A stretch of DNA of 64,000 nucleotides from Paenibacillus sp. CC-CFT747 (GTDB taxonomy: Bacteria; Bacillota; Bacilli; Paenibacillales; NBRC-103111), in assembly GCA_030323305.1 (NCBI GenBank), contig CP106741.1, forward strand, positions 1,121,001 to 1,185,000. The letters are read 5' to 3'. The position numbers and the translations under genes were made by a program. The notes below the pieces were generated by a model. It saw nothing but the letters and a program-made list of their open reading frames with translations, was not told the DNA's origin and searched no databases. Every line of letters begins with the position of its first letter. The first letter of the stretch is position 1. This document shows positions 37,958 through 47,849 of this stretch, in pieces.

Positions 37958-39096
37958 ATCGCCCTCCCGCGTTCCTCCAGCAGGACGCTGTAGAGCTGCG
38001 CGTGCTTGTTAAGCATGGCTTCCTTCGTGAACTGCCCGGTGACGAGCTCCTGCCCGCGGGCCCCATGCAGGGCGATCCGGTCCGGCTCTTCGACGTAATA
38101 GGCCATCGCCTCCGCCAGCTCGTCGACATGCCGGGGAGTCACGAGGCGCCCGTTGTGCTTGTCCTCGATCACCTCGGGAACCCCGTTCACGCGGGACGCG
38201 ACCACCGGCGTTCCCGAGCAGAGGCTCTCGAGCACGATCATCGGCAGGCCCTCGAACAGAGAAGGCAGCACCAGAACGTCGATCCGGTTCAACAGCTCGG
38301 GAATGTCCTTGCGGAACCCTAGGAACGTCACCGTGTCTTCGAGGCCGTACTGCCGGACGAGCTCCTTCGTGGGCTGCTCCTCTTCTCCGCTTCCGGCGAG
38401 AACGAGCTTCAAGGTGACGTCCGCGTCCTTGTACCGGTCGGTCAGCTTCTTCCAACCCTCGATCAGATAGGGCAGCCCCTTCTGCTTGGACATCCGGGAG
38501 ACGAAGCCGAAGGTGAAGGTTTTCTTCCGGTCCGCCAAGGGCTTCTCCCCGTAATATTTCGTCGTGTCGATTCCGTTGTGGATCGTCGTGATTTTACGGG
38601 AGGAGCAGTGCGCCCCGTACTTCGTCTGCAGGTCGTTCGAGACGGTTACGACGTGGTCGGTCATGCGGTTGCTCAGGAAATACTCGACATTCGAGTAGAT
38701 CTTCTTCCGCAGCTTCGAAAGCGTGTAGTCGTTCTCCTCGATGAGGAGGTGGCAAGTCCACACCGACACCGGCCGGGTCTTCGACAGGAAGGTCGAGACC
38801 CTCCCGAACAGGCCGCCCCGGTTGCCGTGCGAATGCACCAGGTCGATGCCGTACCGGTCGATGTAGCCCGCGAGCTTGCGCATGGAGGCGATGTCCGTCA
38901 TGCCGTTCATGTCGAGCTCGAGAATCTCCTCCCGGCCGATGCCGTGCTTGTCGAAGAACTCGCTGCGGAACGGGCCGCACAGGAACGGCTCGAACCGGGT
39001 GCGGTCCAAATGCTTATACAGATACGTAATGACTTCCTCTTCCCCGCCGGGCTCCTGAAAAGCGCCAAGAAACAAAACTTTCTTCTTAAGCATCAA
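37954..39096 (-). CDS. GT4-family glycosyltransferase
   Basis: A 380-aa GT-B enzyme. The N-terminal domain has LVHSHGNRGGLFGRVSTFLS; the C-terminal domain has FGFVSRMSKQKGLPYLIEGW and the EX7E motif in PSLFEGLPMIVLESLCSGTP. It overlaps the pyruvyl transferase gene by 11 bp and the flippase by 4 bp. Donor and linkage unknown; PSSM-type mannosyl- or galactosyltransferase are possible. Confidence 0.85.
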   Translation of the reverse strand: MMLKKKVLFLGAFQEPGGEEEVITYLYKHLDRTRFEPFLCGPFRSEFFDKHGIGREEILELDMNGMTDIASMRKLAGYIDRYGIDLVHSHGNRGGLFGRVSTFLSKTRPVSVWTCHLLIEENDYTLSKLRKKIYSNVEYFLSNRMTDHVVTVSNDLQTKYGAHCSSRKITTIHNGIDTTKYYGEKPLADRKKTFTFGFVSRMSKQKGLPYLIEGWKKLTDRYKDADVTLKLVLAGSGEEEQPTKELVRQYGLEDTVTFLGFRKDIPELLNRIDVLVLPSLFEGLPMIVLESLCSGTPVVASRVNGVPEVIEDKHNGRLVTPRHVDELAEAMAYYVEEPDRIALHGARGQELVTGQFTKEAMLNKHAQLYSVLLEERGRAI

Positions 39097-40378
39097 GCAG
39101 CTCCCCGATCTTCCGGTTTTCGGCTGTTTGTTTCCCTTTGTTGTCCATCACCTGGTACAAAAGGGTATTGTTCATTCGCGCTTTCGAGCAAATTTGGGGG
39201 ATGGATGTCTCCAGCGTTTGCTTCATGAGATCCCGGCGCGCCAGCGCCTGGTCGATTTTGGCCCGGAGGCCGCCTTCGTTCAGATCCTTGATGTCGAGAA
39301 CATAATCCTGCAGCCCCACCGCTTTCATGATCCCGTCGGTCTTGAGGTCGTAGGAAATGGCGACGCAGGGCACTTTCTCGGACAAGGCAAAAATGTTGGA
39401 GTGCATCCGGGTCCCGACGAACAGGTCCATTTGCGAGTACACGTACTTGAGTTCCTCCGGCGTGAGGTTGTTATCCACCAGATGGACGCTGCGGTTCTCC
39501 TGGAACGGCGCGTACACCTCCCGCGAGATGAGAAGGTCGTTGTCCTCGCCCGGTCCGATGCACTGGGGCATCAGGAACACTTCCGCGTTCTGCCGGGTAA
39601 CGAGATGCTCGATCAGCTTGCTCATCGCGTTCTTGTAATTCTCGAGCTGCCAGGCGCGGTTAGGCGTCCCCGGGAAATGCCAGCTTCTCATCGTAATGCC
39701 TACTTTGGTCTTCTTCGCGGCGAGCAGCCCTTTCAGGCTCTTGGAGTCGATTTCCTTCTTCTCTAGCAGGAAGGCGATGTCACTCGTTTCAAAGAAGTTA
39801 TGGTTGTCCGGAACGAAGCCCTTCAAGTAGTTGTAGGAGATCGGCTCCCGCGGAAGCACGAGAGCGGCTTTGTTCAGCACCTTCTTGATCCGGCTCGTGA
39901 CGTAAGGGTGGCTGCCGAATTCGCCTACCGTTTGGGCATAGACCACGAACGGCTTTTTGTATTGAATCGCGGTAAGAAACTGGATGTAATGGTACATGAA
40001 ATCGCCCAGAAATTGGGCCAGGTTGCGGGCTTTCAAATACCCTCCTCCGCAGCTGACGACAATATCGGCTTCCTTGAACTCCCGGACGGTCCGGTTGAAG
40101 GGGATGCCCAGCAGGTTGAGCAGCCACACGAGAAAATAGAGCGCGGTATTCCGGATCGTCTTCATAAGGCGGCTCTTGCCGGTATACGGCTTGATGATGC
40201 AGTCGATCACCTCGCAGTTCCCGTATTTGCCCTGATCCAGATCCTTGAACAAAGAGACCACCTTGATCTCGGCCCTCGGATGCTTCTTGCGGAACTCCTG
40301 AACCATGGCGCGGATGATGCCGGCGTCTCCTTTGTTCAAGTAGCAGTAGGCGTTGCTGATGAGAATTTTCATGTCCAT
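39086..40378 (-). CDS. Polysaccharide pyruvyl transferase family protein
   Basis: A 430-aa protein of the WcaK/AmsJ/CsaB family. It begins KILISNAYCYLNKGDAGIIR, has VSCGGGYLKARN (Gly-rich loop), VGITMRSWHFPG and, near the C-terminus, GTRMHSNIFALSEKVPCVAI, the conserved RxHxxI region. It transfers pyruvate from phosphoenolpyruvate to a sugar, giving a negatively charged ketal. Within an EPS operon it decorates the repeat unit. Pyruvylated wall polymer binds SLH domains, and an SLH gene lies 10 kb downstream. Confidence 0.88.
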   Translation of the reverse strand: MDMKILISNAYCYLNKGDAGIIRAMVQEFRKKHPRAEIKVVSLFKDLDQGKYGNCEVIDCIIKPYTGKSRLMKTIRNTALYFLVWLLNLLGIPFNRTVREFKEADIVVSCGGGYLKARNLAQFLGDFMYHYIQFLTAIQYKKPFVVYAQTVGEFGSHPYVTSRIKKVLNKAALVLPREPISYNYLKGFVPDNHNFFETSDIAFLLEKKEIDSKSLKGLLAAKKTKVGITMRSWHFPGTPNRAWQLENYKNAMSKLIEHLVTRQNAEVFLMPQCIGPGEDNDLLISREVYAPFQENRSVHLVDNNLTPEELKYVYSQMDLFVGTRMHSNIFALSEKVPCVAISYDLKTDGIMKAVGLQDYVLDIKDLNEGGLRAKIDQALARRDLMKQTLETSIPQICSKARMNNTLLYQVMDNKGKQTAENRKIGELLDA

Positions 40379-40460
40379 TCACCTGTTCTTCCTAAAAATA
40401 TGGATGAGGCCGGTTGGCCGGCCGCTTGGACGGCTTCCGGAGGCGGATGCCTTCGTTCCT

Positions 40461-41575
40461 TCACACGACGCTTGCATAGATGTCCATCGTCTGCCGGGCC
40501 GTCTTCTCCCAGGAGAATTCGCCGGCGCGGGCGAGCCCTTCCGGGAATATTCCTGACGCAGCCTGGAGTCGGTAAGCAGCTTCAGGATGCCCCCCGCGAT
40601 GTCCTCGGTCCGGAAAGGATCCGTCAGCAACGCCGCTCCTCCGGCAATTTCCGGGAGGCAAGAGGTGTTCGAGGTGACGACCGGCGCCCCGCACGCCATC
40701 GCTTCGAGAACCGGAAGCCCGAATCCTTCGAAAATCGAAGGATACACGAACAGCTTCGCCCCGTTGTACAGCAGCGGAAGGTCCTCCTTCGGCACGTAAT
40801 CCGTGATGATGACGTCCTGGATGTACTTGAAGCCCTTCAAGGCGTCGAAGATGCTGTCGAACAGCCAGGCCTTGCGGCCGACGATCACGAGCTTGTCGGT
40901 CACGTTCGGGTTGCCGTCGCGAATGCTGCGGTAGGCCTGAAGCAGCCTCGGGATATTCTTGCGCGGCTGCAGGTTGCCTACGGCGAGCACGTACTCGCCC
41001 TCGATGCCGTACTTGCTCCTCACGGCTTCCACCTTCACGGCATCCTTCTCAACCTGGAAGCTCGTGTCGATGGAGTTGTAGGTGACCGCCACCTTGTCCT
41101 CCGGCACACCGTAGGTGTCGATGATGTCCTGCTTGGAGTACTCGGAAACGGTGATGATCTTGGCCGCCTCCTTCGCCGTCTTGCGCACCCCGTACTTCAG
41201 AAGCACCGCTTCCTTCTTCGTGAAGTATTCGGGATAGTGCTCGAACGAGATATCATGAATCGTCGAGACGACCGGACAGCTCGCGAAGAAGGGCCCCGTG
41301 TACTGGACATGAAGCAGGTCCAGGCTTTCCCGGTTGATCTTGTAGGGAAACTCAAGCGGCAGCCGGATAAAGGGGCTTCTCGACTTGAAGCGGGTCATCC
41401 GCAGGGACGAGTCCGTGAAGTCTCCGGCGTAGTTGTAATTCTCGTTGACGAACAGCACATACTCGAAGCGGTCGTGGCCGCCCAGGTGCTTGATGACGTT
41501 CTTTATGTAGATTTCATTGCCGCTGAAGTTGGTTCCGACCGCCTGGGCGTCAATGCCGATCCTAAGCTTCTTCAT
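40461..41575 (-). CDS. GT4-family glycosyltransferase (frameshifted)
   Basis: A ~372-aa GT-B enzyme, WbdA/mannosyltransferase-like. It has IDAQAVGTNFSGNEIYIKNV, STIHDISFEHYPEYF, YVLAVGNLQPRKNIPRLLQA and the EX7E region PSIFEGFGLPVLEAMACGAP. Near 40540 one G is missing. The corrected end reads GLARAGEFSWEKTARQTMDI and stops at 40461; without it the frame runs on artificially to 40379. Presumably a mannosyl- or rhamnosyltransferase of the EPS unit. Confidence 0.85.
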
Positions 41576-41594
41576 CGCTGCTCCGTCCTTTTCG

Positions 41595-42289
41595 TCAAAA
41601 TGCGTTGCTCGAGGCGAACACCTCTTTGAACGTCCTTAGAATGATCTTGATGTCCAGCCCGATCGACCGGCTGCGGATGTACGTCAGGTCGAGCTCGACC
41701 ATCTCCTCGAAGCTGAGGCTGTTGCGGCCGCTTACCTGCCACAGGCCCGTGCAGCCCGGTGTGACGTTCAGGCGCTGCTTATGGTAGGCCGTATATTCCT
41801 CCACCTCGCGGGGAAGCGGGGGCCGCGGGCCGACCAGGCTCATCTCGCCCTTCAGCACGTTCAACAGCTGCGGCAGCTCATCCAGGCTCGTCTTGCGGAT
41901 CAGCTTGCCGATGCGGGTAATCCGCGGGTCGTCCTTCATTTTGAACATGGCGCCCTGGATTTCATTCTTCGCGAGCAGCTCCTTCAAGAGCTCCTCCGCG
42001 TTCGATACCATTGAGCGGAATTTGTACATCTGGAACGTCCGCCCGTTCTTGCCCACCCGGGTCTGCTTGAAGAAAATGCCCCCTTCGGGTCTTCCCACTT
42101 GATGAGCACAGCGATCAGAAGCAGCACGGGCGCCAGGATAATGATGCCGGCAGCCGCTCCGGCGATATCCATGCTCCTTTTCGCAAACCGGTAACCGGCG
42201 CTTCCTTCCGACAGAGGAGACACATACCGCCCGCTAAAAGGCGCATTCTTGACCGCGTCCGCTTCCTTCGGGTAAGGATACAAGCTCAT
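41595..42289 (-). CDS. Initiating sugar-1-phosphate transferase (polyprenyl phosphate), frameshifted
   Basis: A ~232-aa bacterial sugar transferase of the WbaP/CpsE core type. It has one membrane helix (SMDIAGAAAGIIILAPVLLL), then GGIFFKQTRVGKNGRTFQMY, KFRSMVSNAEEL, DELPQLLNVLKGEMSLVGPR, PPLPREVEEY and TGLWQVSGRN. It links the first sugar phosphate to undecaprenyl phosphate. The break at about 42085 is one missing G in a G run at the codons for PKGG. The short form lacks the large N-terminal membrane domain. Confidence 0.9.
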
Positions 42290-42302
42290 CGTTCTTCATC
42301 TC

Positions 42303-43198
42303 CTATCCAATTTTGTTGGCGCGTATGGCCAATTCGCGGTCTACAATCGATTCGAGGGAATGCAGCACCGAATCCCGGAGCTCTTTGTTCTGCAGGGCAA
42401 AATCCAGAATCGTGTTGATAAAGCCGAGCTTCTCGCCCACATCGTAACGCGTTCCTTCAAAATGATAGGCGTTCACCTCGCGGATACCGTTCAGCTTCTG
42501 AATCGCGTCCGTCAGCTGGATTTCCCCGCCTGAGCCTCTCTCCTGCTTCTCGAGAATATCGAAAATTTCCGGAGTCAGCAGGTATCGGCCCATGATGGCC
42601 AGGTTCGAGGGAGCCTGTCCCGGCGCCGGCTTCTCGACGAAGCCCTTCACCCCGTAGAGCCGGCCGGTCCGGTAAGAGGGATCGATGATCCCGTAACGCT
42701 CCGTCTCCTGGTCGGATACCGGCTGCACGCCGATGACGGGCTGGCCGGTCGCTTCGTACTGCTGGATCAGCTGCTTCAGGCAGGGGTTTCGGCCCGTACG
42801 ATATCATCGCCAAGCAGGACCGCAAACGGCTCGTCCCCGATAAAGCGGCGGGCGCACCAGACGGCGTGGCCGAGGCCCTTCGGTTCCTTCTGCCGGGTGT
42901 AGTAGATGTCCACCTTCGAGGAACGCTGCACCTCCTCGAGAAGCTTCAGCTTGCCCTTCGATTCGAGGTTGGACTCGAGCTCGAAGGCGTGATCGAAGTG
43001 ATCCTCGATGGCGCGCTTGCCTTTTCCCGTGACGATGATAATGTCCTCGATTCCGGCTTCGACCGCCTCTTCGACAATGTACTGAATGGTCGGCTTGTCA
43101 ATGATGGGCAGCATTTCCTTCGGCATGGCTTTGGTGGCGGGCAGAAAACGGGTTCCCAAGCCGGCGGCGGGAATGATGGCTTTTCTTACTTTCTTCAT
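42303..43198 (-). CDS. galU: UTP-glucose-1-phosphate uridylyltransferase (frameshifted), EPS copy
   Basis: A ~299-aa GalU. The N-terminal [20 protein letters not shown], then [38 protein letters not shown] and, after one missing C in a C4 run (about 42783), [13 protein letters not shown] and [16 protein letters not shown]. It makes UDP-glucose. ATG 43198 has GGGGAGG. A second, intact galU lies at 61759-62688; this one is dedicated to the EPS operon. Confidence 0.9.
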
Positions 43199-43250
43199 GA
43201 TCGGTTCCTCCCCTAATGGTTGATCAAAATGAACTATCAACATCTATCTT

Positions 43251-44011
43251 TTAATAGCTATTGCCTATCACCAACCGGAAGCGGACCATCATTTTCTGAT
43301 CAGGCGCCGGCGCCTGATCAGCTTCCTTTGCCGAGCTCCCGTAGTAGTAATAAGGCGCATCTCCATCCCGGCGCTTGACGTTGTTCAGTACGATGCCGAG
43401 GATCCGGGCATTGACGTGCTCCAGGTTCGCTTTCGCCTTGCGGGCGATTTCCCGCTTGATCCGGCCGGATTCGAGAACCAGAAGCACCCCGTCGCACAGG
43501 GCTGCTACGATCTGGGCATCCGTGACCGCAAGGGTCGGGGGTGTATCGATGATGAGAACGTCGAACGCTTCCTTAAGCGCGTGAATCAGGTTCTCCATCT
43601 TTTTCGAGCCAAGCAGCTCGGAAGGATTCGGGGGCGTGGGACCGGAGGTCAGCACATGCAGGTTGTCGACATGCGTCTCCCGTACCGCCTCCTTGAAGTC
43701 CGCCGGGGTGGTCAGCAGGTTGGTCACCCCGAACCGGTTGGACAAGCCGAAGATGTGATGGACCGTCGGCTTCCGCAAATCGGCGTCGATCAGCAGCACC
43801 TTCTTGCCCGACAGGGCGTAGGCGGCGGCCAGGTTGGCCGCTGTAGTGGACTTGCCCTCCCCGGCTGGGCCGAGTTGATCATGATGACACGGATTTCCTC
43901 GTCCACCGCGGAGAACTCGATATTCGTCCGCAGCGTCCGGTAGGCTTCCGCAATCGGGGAATGGGGATTGACGTCCATGATGATCGGGCGGTTAATGGTT
44001 GGCAGTCGCAT
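43251..44011 (-). CDS. Bacterial tyrosine kinase, CpsD/CapB/YwqD-type (frameshifted)
   Basis: A ~253-aa cytoplasmic BY-kinase. SPIAEAYRTLRTNIEFSAVD leads into Walker A, where one missing G in GGGGAGGGC at about 43865 breaks the frame; corrected it reads SAQPGEGKSTTAANLAA. Walker A' is LLIDADLRKPTVHHIFG, Walker B VLIIDTPPTLAV. The C-terminus carries a tyrosine cluster (APYYYYGSS) that is the usual autophosphorylation site. It overlaps wzz by 20 bp; together they control polymer length. The PHP phosphatase upstream reverses the phosphorylation. Confidence 0.9.
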
Positions 44012-44744
44012 AAGTCGTTTCCCCTACCTTTCGCTTGGAGGATGCCGGGCTCTTCTCCTTCAGGTCGGACTCCTTGATCTTCGAGATCACGGCGAGCGCC
44101 GGCAGGCCGAGGTGGCGGAGCGCATCCTCTTCGGTCTTGATCGTGTCGTCCAGGTACTCGAGCAGAATGACGAGGCCAAAGGAAAGAATAAGCGACAGAA
44201 TCAGGCTGACGGCAATGTTCAGCGCCTTGTTCGGCTTGATCGGAGCCGGAGCCTCTGCCGTGTCGGCCACATTCAGAATGGCCACGTTGTCCACTTTCAT
44301 GATGTTGGGAATCTCCGCCTGGAAGACCGTGGATACCGCATTGGCAATCGCGGCCGCCTTCTCGTAGGACGGGTCCTCCACCTCCAGGGTCATGACCTGG
44401 GTGTTGTTGACGGAGCTGACCTTCACCTGCTCGATGAGCTGGGCGGCGCTAAGGCCTAGATCGGGGTACTGCTCGACGACTTTGTTCATGATCGCCGGGG
44501 TTTTGATGATTTCTTTATAGGTATCAATCAGCTTGATGGTCGCATTCACATTGTCATAAGTAATTTGGGGCTGAACGGCGACACTGTCATTGGACTTGTT
44601 CACAATCAGCTTGGTCGAGGCTTCGTAGACCGGCTTTACGTAGTAGAAGCTGATGAGTGCCGTTGCGGCCGTACAGGCCAGAACGCAGAGGGCAATCAGC
44701 CAAAGCCTCTTTCGGATGATGTTCATGTATTGTTTCAGTCCCAT
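43992..44744 (-). CDS. Wzz/CapA-type chain-length determinant and BY-kinase activator
   Basis: A 250-aa membrane protein with the Wzz layout. The N-terminal helix (RLWLIALCVLACTAATALIS) is followed by an extracytoplasmic loop with YVKPVYEASTKLIVNKSN, and the second helix is preceded by PIKPNKALNIAVSLILSL. The cytoplasmic tail (DTIKTEEDALRHLGLPALAV) contacts the kinase. ATG 44744 has GGAGGAAAAG. It lies 134 bp after the Gly-Asn protein, a space that carries the shared leader element. Confidence 0.9.
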   Translation of the reverse strand: MGLKQYMNIIRKRLWLIALCVLACTAATALISFYYVKPVYEASTKLIVNKSNDSVAVQPQITYDNVNATIKLIDTYKEIIKTPAIMNKVVEQYPDLGLSAAQLIEQVKVSSVNNTQVMTLEVEDPSYEKAAAIANAVSTVFQAEIPNIMKVDNVAILNVADTAEAPAPIKPNKALNIAVSLILSLILSFGLVILLEYLDDTIKTEEDALRHLGLPALAVISKIKESDLKEKSPASSKRKVGETTYATANH

Positions 44745-44848
44745 GCTTTTCCTCCACTGCTGTGTCCAGCTTAAGGTTAGGAAGGAAGCGGGACCCGGGC
44801 GAGCACAAGCTTGGTTGTCGTCCGGATCCTGCCGGTTCCCCTCCGTTA

Positions 44849-44864
44849 TGCCTGGTGCCTTATG
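44849..44864 (-). promoter_or_regulatory. Shared leader element, copy 2
   Basis: Identical to 29507-29522 (TGCCTGGTGCCTTATG on the plus strand) and located in the intergenic space before wzz, inside the EPS operon. Confidence 0.5.
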
Positions 44865-44878
44865 TAGCGGCAAGAAAA

Positions 44879-47002
44879 TTAGCGGTTACCGTTGCCCTTG
44901 CCATTTCCGTTTCCGTTACCATTTCCATTGCCATTACCGTTGCCGTTTCCATTTCCATTGCCATTACCGTTGCCGTTTCCATTTCCATTGCCATTTCCGT
45001 TTCCGTTACCATTTCCATTGCCATTACCGTTGCCGTTTCCATTTCCATTGCCATTACCGTTGCCGTTGCCGTTGCCGTTTCCATTTCCATTGCCATTACC
45101 GTTACCGTTTCCTTTATCCGCGCGGATCTCTACGTCCTGCGAATCCAGAAGCGGCTTGTCCAGCATAGAAATGACGGCGCGGAGGGTCACCTTGGCGTTC
45201 TTGCCTCTGGTCAGCCGCAGGGTACCGTCCTGTCCGATCTCTACGTTCGGATGGCTCTTCACAAGCTCCCAGGTCAGCAGGGCGTTCGGAATTTCCTTGC
45301 CGAAGAGAGACAGGTGCGGCGTGAGTACGGTGCCGCCTTCGCTTTCCGTCTCGCTGTAGACCACTTCGGAACGGGCATACGCCAAAGCGAGGGCCAGTCG
45401 GGCTTTGCTGCCCGGATCGGTCACAAGACCGATTTTGTTCTTAACCTCGATGATATCGTCCGCCGTTATACCAAGCCCCGTCATAATGCGGGAAAGGGTC
45501 AGCTTGTCGTCGTTCAGAAGCTCCGTCAGCGTATCGTTGATAAGAGCGGACGCCTTCTGGCGCGTAGCGAGCTCGGCGAGCTCCGGCAGGGTCAGGCGGG
45601 ACAGCTTGTCCTTGAATCGCGCCTCAAAGGCCGCGATGAACTCGGTAATGTCGTTGAAGTCTACCCCGTTCATGCCGTCCTCCACTCCGCCCAGCTTCGC
45701 GAGCTGGCTCAGAAGCGGATAATGCTTGCGGCGCAGCGCCTCGAGATCCGAGAGCTGGGGATCATAGTAGATGCCAAGGTCGGACACGAGCTCGATCAGG
45801 TTCTCCTGGGTAACGAATTCGTACCCATCCTGGTCTCCCTTCTTGGCGGCAATCTTCTCCCAGATTTCCTTGATCAGCATCGGGTCGCTGATCTCTCTCA
45901 GGTTGTCGCGCGCCTGTTGGACCGCCTCGATGTCTTCCGGCAGCAGCGAATCATGGATGGCGTTCAGCTTGGCCACGAGCTCCTTCGCTTGAGGCGGAAG
46001 CGGGGCTTCCTCCCCAGAAGCGTCTCCGAGAGCCACGAGCTTGTTGTCGAGCAGCGGCTTGCCGAGAATCGTGAGCACCGCTCTAACCGTAACCGTCGCT
46101 CCCGTTCCCTGCTTCAGCTTGATCGTGCCCTTCTTGTCGATCTCCACGTTGGGATCGTCGACTACCTCTTCCCAGGTGATCAGGGAATTGGGGATCTCCT
46201 TGCCGAACAGCTTCAGGTGAGGGGTAACTTCCTTCCCGTTCTTCTTGCGGTCCTCGGTGTAGACGATTTTGGACCGGGCATAGCCGAAGGCAAACGCCAT
46301 TCGGGCCTGGCTGCCGGGATCCACCACGATCCCTATCTTGTTCTTCACTTCAATAATGTCGTCCGCCGTGATATTCAAGCCCTTCAGGATCCGGCTGAAG
46401 GTCAGGCCGTCGCTTGCCATCACTTCCCGGAACGTATCGTTGATGAATTCGGCGGCTTCGGGGCGCTGGGCCAGCTCGGCGAGCTGGGGAAGAGATTTCT
46501 TCGCTAGCCGCTCCTGGAGGTTGCTTTCAAGAGCGCCGTAAAACTCCACGATGTCCTGGAAGTCAAAGCCGTTCGCCCCGGCGCTGATGCCCGAGAGCTT
46601 GGCCAGCTGGCTGAGCAGCGGATAATGCTTCACCCGTACCCGCTCAAGATCGGCGAGGGTTGGATTATAGTAAATCCCAAGATCGGTCACGAGATCCATC
46701 AGGTTCTCCTCGGTCACGAACTCGAAGCCTTCTTGGTCCCCTTTCTTAGCGGCGATCGGCTCCCAAATTTCCTTGATCAGCATGGGATCGGTCAAGGCCT
46801 TTACATTGTTCCGCACTTCCCGGATGAGAGGCAGATCCTCCTGGAGCAGGAAGTCATGGATCCGGTTAAGCTTCAACTGCACCTGGCCGGCTTGCGGGGG
46901 CAGCGACACGGCCGCGTAGGCATCCGACTGCAGGGGCAACAGGGCTGCGGGGGTCAGCAGCAGGCTTAGGGACAGCGTCGTAGCAATCGTCGTTTTCTTC
47001 AT
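44879..47002 (-). CDS. Exported protein with two homologous ~300-aa domains and a (Gly-Asn)n tail
   Basis: A 707-aa secreted protein: signal peptide 1-30 (ending DAYA), then two tandem copies of a ~310-residue domain. Each copy runs through IHD-LL-ED, then [52 protein letters not shown] and a C-terminal strand VTLRAV. The final ~75 residues are about 37 Gly-Asn dipeptides. I do not recognise the domain. Its place in the operon, coupled by a 4-bp overlap to the phosphatase, suggests an outside role in polymer assembly or retention. Intact, with no frameshift. Confidence 0.75.
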   Translation of the reverse strand: MKKTTIATTLSLSLLLTPAALLPLQSDAYAAVSLPPQAGQVQLKLNRIHDFLLQEDLPLIREVRNNVKALTDPMLIKEIWEPIAAKKGDQEGFEFVTEENLMDLVTDLGIYYNPTLADLERVRVKHYPLLSQLAKLSGISAGANGFDFQDIVEFYGALESNLQERLAKKSLPQLAELAQRPEAAEFINDTFREVMASDGLTFSRILKGLNITADDIIEVKNKIGIVVDPGSQARMAFAFGYARSKIVYTEDRKKNGKEVTPHLKLFGKEIPNSLITWEEVVDDPNVEIDKKGTIKLKQGTGATVTVRAVLTILGKPLLDNKLVALGDASGEEAPLPPQAKELVAKLNAIHDSLLPEDIEAVQQARDNLREISDPMLIKEIWEKIAAKKGDQDGYEFVTQENLIELVSDLGIYYDPQLSDLEALRRKHYPLLSQLAKLGGVEDGMNGVDFNDITEFIAAFEARFKDKLSRLTLPELAELATRQKASALINDTLTELLNDDKLTLSRIMTGLGITADDIIEVKNKIGLVTDPGSKARLALALAYARSEVVYSETESEGGTVLTPHLSLFGKEIPNALLTWELVKSHPNVEIGQDGTLRLTRGKNAKVTLRAVISMLDKPLLDSQDVEIRADKGNGNGNGNGNGNGNGNGNGNGNGNGNGNGNGNGNGNGNGNGNGNGNGNGNGNGNGNGNGNGNGNGNGNGNGKGNGNR
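44882..45111. repeat. Hexanucleotide/30-bp minisatellite encoding (Gly-Asn)n
   Basis: About 38 six-base units (GGNAAY on the coding strand), in part organised as repeated 30-bp blocks. The array stays in frame. It is a likely hot spot for length variation. Confidence 0.85.
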
Positions 47003-47796
47003 TTGGCATGCTCACCTCTTGTTCTTTGGAATGGTATGGTCAACCGGCGGAGAAGTCCTTTCGGCTTCTGCCGGATGGGCCAGGGGTCTATGGCCTCGCC
47101 TGTGAGCATAAGCTCGGTGTTGCGCCGGAGACGTTCGACTGCAGCATCTCCCAGTCTTTTCTGCAGGAGGGCATAGGCCGGAGCCAGCCGGTTATTTCGA
47201 ACCTCCGTATCATGGGCGTCGCTTGCCACGAAATGAACCAGGTCCCGGTCGCAGAACCGCAAGGCGGCTTTCTGGATTCGGGAGCCGAACAGACCGGTCA
47301 GAGAATGGGAAGTCAGCTGGCTGAGGGCTCCTTTGTCGATCAGGGCTTCGAGGAGCCCGGGATCGGCGGCCAGGACGGCATTTCTTTCGGGATGGGCGAT
47401 AATGGGGGTAATGCCCAGCACCCGAAGCTCATGAAGGGTTTCCTCCAGACGGGAGGGCAAGCGGCTCGCCGGCAGCTCCAGAAGCAGGTAGCGGTTTCCT
47501 TGCAGAATCAGGCGGCCTTCCTCCAAATCCTCCAGCAGCCGGTCAGTCAGCCTGACCTCTTGGCCGGGAATAATCTCCAGGTTTACGTCGAGATCGGCCA
47601 GAACAGCATTAAGGGTATGGACGGCTTGTATAATAGCGGATGCAGAATTCCGGTAAACGCCATTGGCATGGTGCGGGGTAGCGACGATAGCGGTGATCCC
47701 TTCCCGGACGGCAAGCTCGGCCATGCGGACCGACTGGTCCATCTCTTCAGGGCCGTCATCCATGCCGGGAAGAATGTGGCAATGGATGTCTATCAT
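46999..47796 (-). CDS. PHP-family protein-tyrosine phosphatase, CpsB/CapC/YwqE-type
   Basis: A 265-aa PHP phosphatase. Metal ligands are visible in MIDIHCHILPGMDDGPEEM, IVATPHHANGVYR, IPGQEVRLTDRLLEDL, IIAHPERN and VASDAHDTEVRNN. It dephosphorylates the BY-kinase. ATG 47796 has AAAGGGGG upstream. It is the first gene of the EPS operon, directly behind the promoter with two palindromic operators, and overlaps the next gene by 4 bp. Confidence 0.92.
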   Translation of the reverse strand: MIDIHCHILPGMDDGPEEMDQSVRMAELAVREGITAIVATPHHANGVYRNSASAIIQAVHTLNAVLADLDVNLEIIPGQEVRLTDRLLEDLEEGRLILQGNRYLLLELPASRLPSRLEETLHELRVLGITPIIAHPERNAVLAADPGLLEALIDKGALSQLTSHSLTGLFGSRIQKAALRFCDRDLVHFVASDAHDTEVRNNRLAPAYALLQKRLGDAAVERLRRNTELMLTGEAIDPWPIRQKPKGLLRRLTIPFQRTRGEHAK

Positions 47797-47849
47797 AACG
47801 TTCCCCCTTTGCTCGTTTGATGGAGTGATGATACGCAGTGACACACTGT

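Noticed and set aside
39800..41629. Plus-strand ORF of 609 codons
   Set aside because: Antisense to the pyruvyl transferase and GT4 genes; Arg/His/Leu-rich composition typical of shadow frames in GC-rich DNA.
4750..43870. Programmed ribosomal frameshifting at the homopolymer breaks
   Set aside because: The breaks lack slippery-site plus pseudoknot arrangements, occur in unrelated genes at about one per 2 kb, and are mostly single missing bases; sequence error explains them better.
44882..45111. CRISPR-like regular repeats
   Set aside because: Units are contiguous six-base coding repeats with no spacers, in frame with a secreted protein.
44762..46507. Long plus-strand ORF of 581 codons opposite the Gly-Asn protein
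   Set aside because: It is the antisense shadow of the GC-rich coding strand; its (SIAITVAV)n-like part is just the complement of the Gly-Asn repeat, and it has no domain or sensible operon context.
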